Source of the DNA: Triplophysa rosa
Taxonomy: Eukaryota; Chordata; Actinopteri; Cypriniformes; Nemacheilidae
NCBI RefSeq assembly: GCF_024868665.1
Contig: NC_079907.1
Coordinates: 18,805,000 to 18,868,999, forward strand
Length of the DNA: 64,000 bases
Direction of reading: 5' to 3'
The position numbers and the translations under genes are program-made. Positions 43,137 through 53,593 of this stretch are shown here, piece by piece (the stretch's first letter is position 1; each line of letters opens with the position of its first letter). Under the pieces are notes generated by a model that was not told the DNA's origin, searched no databases, and was given only the letters and a program-made list of their open reading frames with translations.

Positions 43137-43789
43137 CCCTAGGGGGTCAGCGTACTACTAGCCTCCCTTCTTCCCCCACTGGGTGAAGAACAGGCACTCC
43201 ATCCATCACTAGCAAGCACCTACTGTGGGCGGGCTGGGCAGAGCAGCCCTGACCCTTAGGCCGGGTATCACCTGAGTTATTCGCAACATAGCTCTAACCG
43301 GACCTAGTGCTACCAGACGTTGCAACCCCCCAGCAGGGCGGTTCCGTCTGATGTATCCTCATGCTGGTTCCCACCTTGGTAACTCATGACCTCCTTAGGT
43401 GGACCTCCACCTCGCGGTTAACTCCTTCAGTCTGCACTTTCTTCCCATGAGTTCTCCCGCATCGGTGAGACCATGTTGGTATCTCCACTAGTCTCCTCCC
43501 TGTGGTAGGAAGTGGTCTCTGTAGCGCATCCCCCGCTTGAGGAAGTAGCGCTTACCCAGTGGCCTTACGGTTCCGGGCGGCTTCTCGCTGTTAGAGAAAC
43601 AAGGCCGCCGCCTGTGAGGCCGAAGGTAGGGGCCTTCCCACCTTTCAAGAACGCTCTGGGACCCCCTACCTACCCACTGGTAGGTTACAATTTCGCGGTA
43701 GCATCACGGCTGACATGCCCAGGCCAGTCACCGTTGCTTCGTTGAGATTGTGACAGGGCACAGTGTTATGGCGTTTTCCATTGGAACCC

Positions 43790-43891
43790 CATCTGTCGGT
43801 TCGACACAACGTCGAGAGACCGACAGAAAGGGAATGTCTCTGTTACGTTTGTAACCTCGGTTCCCTGATGGAGGGAACGAGACGTTGTGTC
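43790..43891. repeat. DIRS internal complementary region (copy 4)
   Basis: Complements of the left end (acaacgtcgagagaccgaca and aagggaa) and of the right end (gttacgtttgtaacctcggt and ccctgatggagggaac) are fused near 43830. Outer arms gacacaacgtc and gacgttgtgtc are inverted partners, giving an overall imperfect palindrome. Confidence 0.9.
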
Positions 43892-44160
43892 CTCTTGCCA
43901 CAACGTGCTGTCCACTGCAGCAGTCGTGAGTGGTCTCAGGCTCCTCAGAACTAAGGTGAATGAATGAGGCACGCCGTCTCCCTTTTATACCCGGATATCC
44001 GGGGGCGGAGTCCGGCATGCAAATTTCATTCGCCAATTTTCATTGGCCTTTTCTAAGAAGTCGGAAGTGATTGGTTCTCAAGGACGAACCCCATCTGTCG
44101 GTTCGACACAACGTCTTGTTCCCTCCATCAGGGAACCGAGGTTACAAACGTAACCGAGAC

Positions 44161-45593
44161 GATTTCTATTGTTTTTTTCAGCAGGGATTACAGTCAGTGG
44201 CCTGAAGAGGGTTTCACACCTGTACAGAGTGATGTGATGGATCTCCCACTGTACTGGAATGATTTCAACAGAACACAACAGCGAAAACTTTCAACACATC
44301 AGTTGTGATGTTGATAAAAAGGTGCTGAGTGATTCAGCATTCTGATGAAAATGATTTTGAACTCCAAAGCCAACTGAGGAATTGTGAACTTGAAAATTTG
44401 GTTTATGTCGTGTTTTTCGTGAGACATGTCAGGGCTGCTTGACTTCAAATATCTCTGAAATATACAAAACTCAAATTTCAACAGACTCCTGCACTCCGGT
44501 CAAGTCAATCTCACAAACACGTTGAGATACGGCAGAGACGCTGTGAATAAGCAACAGATACTGCAGGAGTCTGAAAGAATGCATGTCCTTCATTCTACAA
44601 ACACAAAGTTTTCATCTCAGATGTGAACGGGATGGACGCAGAGATGAGTATTAGTTCAGTGATCTCAAATGAAATGAAATGTACACAACAGCTTGCAAGC
44701 ATTGAGTGCTTATAATAAAATTAAGTTTATGAGATCAGCAGGTTTTATGCAGATGTTATCTATAACACATGGACTAAAGTTTATGATTGAAATATAAAAC
44801 ATCGCTCAGTAAAGCAGTGACATCATTGCACGGTGAAACTGTTTGAAGTAACTGTGGCTGATCATGCAAATCCTCTTCACAGGACGGGATTAAAACGCAC
44901 AAGTCTCGCTACCGTCACCACATGGATTACACGCCTATGAGGAGGCTTCAAAGACACGCAAGCCTCTCACCTCATCTCTCACACTGCCCCGCTCATCTTT
45001 CTCATTCTGTCTGTCTGAGTCTGGGGTCCTGATGAGGGGGGATAATCCCTCAACATGTGTCACATGAGCATGTAAATCGGCTTCCTGTGTGATGAGCCTA
45101 GGTTACCTAAAAGACCCGAGTCGACGAGTTAAGAGACCCAACAGAGTCTGTCCAGTTCATCTCCGGCTTTTCTCCACACCTCATCTGACATCTCACTGGT
45201 CTTTGAGTCAGCCTGGAGAAAAAAGCTGTGTTAGATTGAAAGCGATAGACGACTGGGCTGTAAAATAATGAAGTAGTGTTGTCGTGTCTTGACAGGTCTT
45301 TGATGGATATTTCTATGTTCGTTGTAGAAACCATGTTTGTAAATGTCTTGAGGTTATGGTAAACACATAATTCAGTAAAACCCTGGTACATGTGCATGGA
45401 TTTGTTACATTCCTGGTTAACGTCCAAATGACTGAAAAAAATGCACACCTTAAGATGGTAATACAGCCATGATGTGAAGCAGAGCGTGCATTTACCTTCA
45501 ATAATTTAACAGTCTACAATCATTTATTCTCCTTATACCACGATATCTTAAAAGCTCTTGATCCAATTTAGCACTGATACTGGAGAAATCAGG

Positions 45594-45595
<2 letters not shown>
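44161..45595. other. Spacer with one exon-like segment
   Basis: Mostly unrecognised single-copy-like sequence. The only item of interest is the terminal-exon candidate at 45129-45212 (minus). Confidence 0.45.
45129..45212 (-). CDS. Candidate terminal coding exon (unknown gene)
   Basis: On the minus strand a strong 3' splice site (ctaacacagcttttttctccag) is followed by an 84-base open segment ending in TAA. It encodes 27 residues, ADSKTSEMSDEVWRKAGDE followed by LDRLCWVS. The branch-like ctaac, pyrimidine tract and AG are well formed and the peptide is amphipathic and non-repetitive. I do not recognise a family. It could be the last exon of a host gene on the minus strand, or chance; no upstream exon was identified. 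Confidence 0.3.
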   Translation of the reverse strand, partial: ADSKTSEMSDEVWRKAGDELDRLCWVS

Positions 45596-45654
<59 letters not shown>

Positions 45655-45703
45655 CGCGTGTGTGTGTGTGTGTGTGTGCGCGCGCGCGCGCGCGTGTGTG
45701 TGT
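45596..45703 (+). repeat. (TG)n/(CG)n microsatellite
   Basis: A long TG run of about 55 bases, then gagcgcgtg, a second TG run and a CGCGCG run. The antisense His-Thr frames here are artefacts of this repeat. Confidence 0.97.
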
Positions 45704-46287
45704 GGGAAGGGTAAACCCTACGGTATGGGGACAAAATGTCCCCACAAAGATGGCAATATCCAAAATCCTTGTCCTTGTGGGGACATTTTTTGGTCCCCAT
45801 GAGGAAACAAGCTTATAAATCATACAGAATTAACTTTTGTGAAAATCTAAAAGAGCAGACAGTTGTGTGTGATTGTTAGGGTTAGGGGGTGGATTAGGGG
45901 TAGGGAATATGATGTACAGTTTGTACAGTATAAAAACCATTGCGTCTATGGAATGTCCCCATAAAACAAGGAAACCCAACATATGTGTGCGTGTGCGTGT
46001 GGGAAGGGTAAACCCTATGGTATGGGGACAAAATGTCCCCACAAAGATGGCAATATCCAAAATCCTTGTCCTTGTGGGGACATTTTTTTGTCCCCATGAG
46101 GAAACAAGCTTATAAATCATACAGAATTAACTTTTTTGAAAATCTAAAAGAGCGGACAGTTGTGTGTGATTGTTAGGGTTAGGGGTAGGGAATATGATAT
46201 ACAGTTTGTACAGTATAAAAACCATTGCGTCTATAGAATGTCCCCATAAAACATGGAAACCCAACATGTGTGTGTGTGCGTGTGTGA
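45704..46287 (+). repeat. Tandem pair of ~297-bp repeat units
   Basis: Unit 1 (45704-46000) and unit 2 (46001-46287) both begin gggaagggtaaaccctangg. Both contain ggggacaaaatgtccccac, its partner cttgtggggacattttt, and the block attgttagggttagggg, and end in a TG-rich stretch. Unit 2 lacks about 10 bases near the ttagggg block. The inner GGGGACA/TGTCCCC pairs could form hairpins. It is non-coding. Confidence 0.95.
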
Positions 46288-46389
46288 GTTCGTCTACTGC
46301 TGAGATGTGTCAACGTGCCGCCATATTGGAGAGTATATAAGACATACAAGTAAACATGGGAGCTGTCATTTTTCTATAATTTCTATAAA

Positions 46390-49300
46390 ATTTTGATGGC
46401 GCCAGTGTGGAGTTTGGCATGCCGTCGCCTGTTCTGTGTGTTCTCCTTATTGAGTATATTTGTTTTGTTTGCCTGCACATCTGCACATAAAGTTACTAAA
46501 CTGCTTGTCTATGATCGCTCGTTTCTTCTTAATCTACGATGGACTTCAGAAACGGTCTTTGACTCAAATCATGGAGAGTACAAGATTCCTGATCCCCCGT
46601 TCCTGTCTATGTTGCCATCTGAAATACGTCGCTTACAAGACTGTGAATATCATCAGAGGAAGAAATGCCATAGACGACGGGGAACACGCGGTGGGGTGTT
46701 GGTACGCCTGAGGAGGTACCTCCGCGCATCGTCGCTTGGAGGTTTGAGTCATACGGACTCTCGGAGTTTGGCCTCTAGCTGTGACCACGGCCGGATTTCA
46801 TATTCGTGGTCCCTCAAGCATGATGTCATGTCTGTCTACCCAGAGCAACTAGGACCGGTGCTCTCGTCAAGGAGTATTTCTCCAAGACTACGGGTCTGTA
46901 GAAGAGGAGTAAATCCCCGCCACCTTCGTTCATTGGATTACTTCCCGTCGTTGGAGCAACAACAACACAATTCTACAACATATCTCCATCAATCTACTCA
47001 TCAGGAAACGGACTCCACCAAACTGAGGATAGCGCTGCTAAACGTGAGATCGATTTCAAACAAGACTTTTGCAATTAATGAACATATTTTATCTAATAAA
47101 TTGGACCTCTTGTTTATGTCTGAGACGTGGCTAAATGCCGGATGAACTTGGACCACTCTCTGAATTTTGTCCCACAGATTATAACCTTTTTAACACGACA
47201 AGGTCAGTTGGTCATGGTGGGGGTTTAGCTACTATCTTTAGAAATAATTTAAAATGTCGTCCACTTGCTTCAGAATTGTTTTCTAGCTTTGAAGTTCAGC
47301 AATTTCAGATGGAGGGCCGTAATCCATTATTATGTATACGTGTTTATAGACCCCCCAAGTACAATAAAGATTTTATAAGTGAGTTCTCAGATTTTTTATC
47401 CTCTGTGGTGCCAAATGTAGATAGGCTTTTGATATTGGGCGATTTTAACATACATGTTTGCTGTCCCTCGAAGCCTATGGTAAAATAATTTTTACAAACT
47501 ATTCACACCTTCAATCTTATACAATCTGTTGGTGGCCCCACTCATGTCCAAGGGCACACACTTGATCTGGTCTTGTCTTGTGGCCTTTTGGTCGGTGATG
47601 TGGGTGTTGAGGAATTTTTTCTGTCTGATCATAAGTCTATTATTTTTAACATAGCTGTTTCTAGTCCTGTATTACACCGTGCCTCGGCATGCCGGCGTAC
47701 TCGGTTTTTTAACTCATCCACATCTGAAAAATTTTTAGATGCTTATATTACTTCCTCCAGAATCCATGAAATAGAATCAAACTGTCTTGGAGCTAATCCT
47801 GACGAGCTGGTTAATAGGTTTAATGGGATTTGTTCAGACATACTTGATGCTGTTGCCCCTTTTAAATTGAAAAAAAAAACAGAAGTTGTGTACACCCTTG
47901 GTTTAACGATGAATCTAGGGCTATTAGACAAAAATGGAGAAAAGCCGAAAGGAAGTGGAAGAGGGATAAATTACAAATATCATATGATTGCGTCAAAGAG
48001 TGTATGATTCACTATCAAAAAACTGTTAAGATTGCAAAGGCGAATTATTTCTCTGATCTCATTGCTAGAAATGCCCATAGTCCAAAAATATTATTTAATA
48101 CCATTAATAGTGTGCTAAATCCGATGTCTAATTTATATCCAGATCCGTCTCCTATGGCCTGTGAAAACTTTCTTAAGTTTTTTACTGACAAGATAGATGT
48201 TATAAGATCGTGTATTGTTCCCTCCTCTCTGGACTTCTTTCAGTCCATATCATTTTCTACATATTTATCAGAATTTACCCCAGTGTCTCACAGTTACCTG
48301 GTGCAAATTATTCATAAAATGAAGCCCACTTTTTGTTCTTTGGATGTCATCCCTCCCCGTTTCCTATTAGAGACACTCGACGCTATTAGTCCCAGTCTAT
48401 TGTCAATAATTAATAACAGTTTAACCAGTGGTATAGTTCCATCCTACTTTAAACACGCCACTGTGCAGCCCCTACTAAAAAAAAACAAATCTGGATCCAG
48501 CAGTTTTTAATAATTATCGTCCCATCTCTAAATTACCGTTTTTATCAAAAGTTTTGGAGAAGGTTGTGTTCAATCAGCTCTCCTCTTTCCTACAGGAAAA
48601 TGGTAGTTTTGATAAATTTCAGTCTGGTTTCAGACCTCAACACAGTACAGAATCTACATTGCTAAAAGTAGTAAATGACCTGCTGCTGATTGTTGATTCT
48701 GGAAGTTGTGCTGTTTTAATCCTGCTGGATCTCAGTGCGGCATTTGACACTCTTGATCATGGCATTCTTTTAAATCACCTACAGCAAATTGGGATTCAAG
48801 GTTGTGAGTTAAATTGGTTTATATCCTATTTAAAGGGCCGAACTTTTTCAGTAGAGACTGGCAAATATTCTTCAACTTGTGCACCAGTCTTATATGGGGT
48901 TCCACAGGGCTCAATTTTAGGTCCTGTTTTATTTTCTTTGTACATGCTTCCTTTATATGCCATATTTAAAAAGCACAATGTTTCTTACCACTGTTACGCA
49001 GATGATACTCAGTGTTATGTTCCTCTGCACCCTAAGGATGGCTCCAGCCTGCAGCGTTTGTTTGATTGTATAAGAGATGTTAAACGGTGGATGTCTGCCA
49101 ACTTCCTCCGGTTAAATGAGTCTAAGACTGAGGTCTTACTTTTTGGCTCCCCTGCTTCTTCAGAGGTTGTGGCCAGTAAACTAGGACCTCTATCTGGTAA
49201 TCTTCATTCACATGTTAGAAACTTTTTTTTTTAGAAACTTCACATGTTAGAAATTTTTTTGACTCTACTCTGACTTTTGATAAACAGATCAATGCTGTGG

Positions 49301-50003
49301 TTAGGAGTTGTTTTTATCAGTTAAAGAATATTGCAAAGATGAAGTCATTCTTAACATTAAGAGACATGGAGTCTGTAATACATGCTTTTATCTCATCCCG
49401 ATTAGATTATTGTAATGGATTGTACTTGGGTGTTTCACAGTCCCTATTGTCACGTCTTCAACTTGTTCAAAATGCTCCTGCCAGATTGTTGACCGGAACA
49501 AGGAAGAGGGAACATATCTCACCAGTGCTGATCTCTCTTCACTGGCTCCCAGTTAAACATCGTATCCATTTTAAAACATTGTTGTTTGTTTATAAGGGTT
49601 TGCATGGACTGGCTCCGTCATATATCTCTGATCTCCTTTTTCACTGTAATGCTTCCAGGGAACTACGATCCACTAGTAGTCTTCAGTTGACTGTTCCAAG
49701 GTCACGTCTTAAATCGAAAGGCGACCGTGCCTTTTCAGTTGCTGCCCCACAGCTTTGGAACAATTTGCCAACTTACATAAGATTTGCTCCAACATACACT
49801 GATTTTAAGTCCCTTCTTAAAACGTATTTATTCAATATTGCATACGGTCGCAAGTAAGCACAGTGGCATAACTGTAGTGTATTATCTGTTGTTTTGTTTT
49901 GTTTACCTTTGTATTTTGGTATATGTTTTAATTTTTGTACAGCACTTTGGCCAACAGCTGTTGTTTTTAAATGTGCTTTATAAATAAATATGACTGACTG
50001 ACT
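46390..50003 (+). mobile_element. L2 LINE, near full length, decayed
   Basis: It begins near the gatggcgccagtgtgg motif and ends with L2-type 3' sequence (gcactttggccaacagctgt, gctttataaataaatatgac) and a short TGAC repeat tail at 49990-50003. It encodes endonuclease then reverse transcriptase in one original ORF, now in six frames. It differs in tail from the L2 at 30831 (TGAC versus TTGAA units), so two L2 lineages are present. No target duplication was noticed. Confidence 0.9.
46396..49857 (+). pseudogene. L2 endonuclease/reverse transcriptase ORF, broken
   Basis: Successive frames: 46393-47145 (N-terminal region with a hydrophobic segment near residues 12-30, then endonuclease start LRIALLNVRSISNK and MSETWL); 47135-47488 (GHGGGLATIF, IRVYRPPKY, LLILGDFNIHV); 47573-48007 (LSDHKSIIFNI, the last endonuclease motif); 48004-48510 (linker and early RT); 48554-49234 (RT core: LDLSAAFDTLDH motif A, YGVPQGSILGPVLFSLY motif B, CYADDTQCYV motif C); 49297-49857 (C-terminal block, SRLDYCNGLY to NIAYGRK). 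Catalytic residues of both enzymes are recognisable, but frameshifts and stops disable them. Confidence 0.9.
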
Positions 50004-51067
50004 AAAATTTTGATGTCAATAGGTTACAATCTATGTGAAATACATAAACGTTTAACATTCCATATGTTGTAGTTTTTCTTTTCCAAATATTGTGAAATTG
50101 AGAAACTAATACTCCACATGACATTACAGTAAGAAAGATGCCGGCAGACGGTATGGCAGATTGTCAGAGGCCATCCACACGGAGACGCAAATAGCTGTAT
50201 ACGTAAAGATTTTGTTTCGTATCAGCGTTTCGTCCTAACAGATACGTTTTGGGAGCCTGAAACCAATTTTTTAAAACCGGATCCGACAGTGGATAAATCT
50301 GAAAACGCCACCCTTGCGTTTTTGTGTGTACAGCCGATCCGTATATTTTCTTAAATGAGGATGTCATCACCCAAGCGCATAAATTTAATCTCCAAATCTT
50401 CTTCTCCGTTTTTAGTGCATCTCTGTGGCAACTGATTTGGTGTGTATACTATATTGATTTGAGTCAGTTTGCGTGTATGCAGATATTTCTTGAGACGATG
50501 CCGTGAAAAGGACAAAAGAAGATCGAATGGGGAAAGCTCTGGCTTTGTGTGGATGTGGCCTCAGACTCACACGCATGTACATCCTGACACAGTCGATAGA
50601 GATGTTTGATATCACCTGAGCTACAACACCAAAGACTTTAACTCAGGTGTGCTTACCATACTAAATTACACACTTAAATCAAAATATTCAAAGGTGTGAA
50701 ATTAAAATGTGTCCACATTAAGTAGTACCAACGTTTTTAGAAGTAACCTGTTTCGTTCACTTTTACAAACTGATTAAACCGATTTTGGTAAATTGACGCA
50801 CAAACTTTTTAACTTGATCACAAGTGTCTCAATGTCACGACAGTATATAAGCCTCTAGGAAACAGCAGATGTTCAACAGAAGTGAAGTAAAAACCAATAA
50901 AACCTGAAACTAAACTTTAAATTAAGCAGCTGGTCAGTTTATAGTTATTTTATCCTTATAGACAAACAGTCTTTACACTCAAATCTTCTGTGATGAATAA
51001 ACAAACTCATGCTTCTTCATATAAACAAATACTCTGTTTTGAAACATTGATTGGATTGGCTATATTA

Positions 51068-51100
51068 TTGTTATAATTATTATTATTATTATTATTATTA
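51068..51100 (+). repeat. (ATT)n microsatellite
   Basis: About nine ATT units within a T/A-rich stretch. Confidence 0.85.
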
Positions 51101-51615
51101 AAGAGGAAAATGTGTGGGTCATGATCAGGGCTGGATTATGGACCATGAGGTCAAGGTTGCAAAAAAAGAGGACGCCCAAAATCACATTCATTACACTTCT
51201 TGTGTGGGTTTTATCACATTGCAAAGCTAAAACTAAGATACTAAGAACTATTGATTCAAAAATGTTTTAGACCAAGATGAAATAAACATAGAAAAAACAA
51301 ATCAATGAAAATTAAATGGCCATCAATGTTCTGCTGACAGAAACAACAGGTCTTATTACAACCGTCTGTTAAAGCGGATGCAACACACGCAGTTTCTGCC
51401 AATCTCATATTAATCATGAGTGCCTATACAGTAGTATTGTATACTTCGTATCTTCGAAGAGTCTTTAGTCTGATCACATTAATTAAAGACAGATACAGCT
51501 GTATGATTATTTCCGAAAACAGACGACCTCCTGCTCGCATGCGGGGTGGGCGGAACTAAAGCACGTGCGCACCCATTGCCAACAAAACACAGACATATGA
51601 CTCAGTTTCACTTAC

Positions 51616-51693
51616 CGAGTGCGTCTTTTAGTGCTGGGACCACTCCATCTATCAGTTTCAAACAGATCTCCAAATCCAGTGTTATATCCACCG
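51616..51693 (-). other. Weak exon-like segment with splice donor
   Basis: The minus strand reads VDITLDLEICLKLIDGVV then PALKDAL, followed by a consensus donor (ctcg|gtaagtg at 51616/51615). There is no start codon in frame and a stop lies just upstream, so a preceding intron boundary or non-coding origin must be assumed. No family recognised. Confidence 0.2.
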
Positions 51694-53593
51694 TTTATAT
51701 AACATTCCTCACCCAAATGCAGTGAACAAACCAACACGGCTGAACTTCACGAATGCAGTGCTCTCTCTCTCTTGCTCCAGCTGGTTGACGTGTGCGCATG
51801 CTCTTATCTCGCTCTGGCGAGTTGACAAGTGGGCATGCTTTCACGTGAGACATAATAAGGGACTAAGAAAAGTTGTTACGAAACAGATTTTCATGTTCGA
51901 AAAAAACTTTCCGAGACCTTTATGAACACTGGGGGAGTGTATAGAGCACAGAAATACTACGTCACACGTCCAACTCGTTTTTTGACAAGTTGACCATGTC
52001 AAGCACGTTTAACATTGTAAAGAATGTATGAAACACTGTGGCACCCCACCTTCAACCTTCTGCTGTTTCATGTTAATTCAGGAAAGGGATTCACAGCAGG
52101 ATTCTTCTCATTCAAAGCAAGCCATCCATTACAAATTAATTCTTATATATTATAGGTCACGCAAGAATGACACCCAAAGCAGACTGCCAGCTGTGTTCTC
52201 ACTTACTGAGAAGAGAACGAGAATAAGAACCAACAGGATCTCTTCAAGTTTTTTAGCCAATTGCTGTGGAAAATTCTGTCAGTCCATGACCAGCAGGTGA
52301 GCTCTCTATATTCAGAAAAGCCGAGAGCTTTTCTGATCCCAGAGAGAGCGTTGGGCTTTCCACCAACTATGGAGCCGTCAAAAAGCTTTATTTTAGCTAT
52401 GAGCTTAATGTCACAGGCAATATAACATAACACACAGTTAAATAAACAAATGCCACAAGATGAAGTTACATGTCTAAAAGTATGTGATTCAAAATCTCAT
52501 TCAGTTTAATCCTGAAAATAAACAGCAAGTTTTAAAAAGTGTTATACAAAAACCTACAAGAGTGCAACACAACTGCAAAGTGTTTCTTTCTAAAACCATG
52601 TTTTGTCATCACTTCTGCTTAAGGCCACACAATGTTCTCGGGAAACATATTGAAATCATGCTGAGAGAACACGGATCATCAGGTTTTACACAAACCTGTG
52701 GAGCACACACCAGCTGGAGAGATGCTGAGCATTTGTTCTTATGTTCATGATATCATTTGTAAGGAAACAGTATTCCATTTGAAAAACGTGTTTTTGCCGG
52801 TGGTCTCAGAGTCTTGCATGAGTTGATATGTGGGCCAGTAAAGATGCTGTGTAAAGTGTGTTTGCCCGGGTCTGAATTCATCACAGGAATGATCTCAAAT
52901 AGTGTCTCGGGTAAGGATGCTAAGAGGCAAGAGCAGGGTAAGACATGGTAAAAAATCCACACTGCGTTGAGATTCAGATTCATGTTGCTGAGTATGTTTA
53001 GGTAGATAAAACGTACTTTTTTTCCAGTGGACATAATTAATTTAGCTGGTTTGCCATCTGCCATCAAAATTCTGTAAGTAAATCTGTTTTCTTAAAAACA
53101 CATATACATAAATTAGCAGATTTTGATGTCTGGTATAATACACAGAAATGTCACATTTTTAATATTAGATTGAAAGGGTTTGTTAAAAATATTGTTGACA
53201 TAAAACCCAATTAATTTCCAGCTGCAAATGAGTAGTTGACGAATAAATCATACATGTGTCTTATATGGTGTGACAGCAACATTTAGAAAGCAAACTGTTA
53301 ATATTACATCATTTTGTATTATTACAGTTTTTCTCGATTGCTAACACACAATTCATGAAACAACACACCATTTTCTGACAACTATAAACACATTCTCAGA
53401 ACAATACACCAAATTGTACAAACCCCACACACTAACAGCCTCAATTTGCAAAGGTTTAACCATGTTCTCATTCAGAAAACACAAACACACAATATAATGA
53501 ACTTAAGTGTCAAGATGTAAACTCAAATAGCACACATTTGTCCATCAGTAAACATTCAGTTGCAAAACTGATGACAAACCAATCTGATCTCAG

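Larger units (their letters stand above)
38259..44160 (+). mobile_element. DIRS retrotransposon, family A copy 4, full length
   Basis: This 5.9-kb element starts gttccctttctgtcggtctc at 38259 and ends aacgtaaccgagac at 44160. The inverted terminal repeats (about 38279-38440 and 43955-44117) share the gcatgcaaatttcattcg and TATA blocks. Their outer extensions differ, and both are represented as complements in the internal region 43790-43891. The gene order is gag, RT/RNase H and tyrosine recombinase. Each gene has frameshifts, a 140-bp tandem duplication lies in gag, and the recombinase HxxR His is changed to Leu. GC content is visibly higher than in the AT-rich flanks. Confidence 0.92.
50004..53585. 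other. AT-rich spacer, no supported gene
   Basis: No recognised coding region over 3.5 kb except a weak exon-like segment at 51616-51693 (minus). A short ATT repeat is at 51068-51100. Decayed transposon-like patches are possible near 51120-51180 but lack boundaries. Confidence 0.45.

Noticed and set aside
45498..45823. His-Thr repeat proteins
   Set aside because: Translation of the TG microsatellite and the tandem 297-bp repeat.
53330..53590. Possible end of another DNA transposon (acagtttttctcgattgctaac)
   Set aside because: It looks familiar from fish repeats, but I could not find the complementary end or a target duplication within the window.
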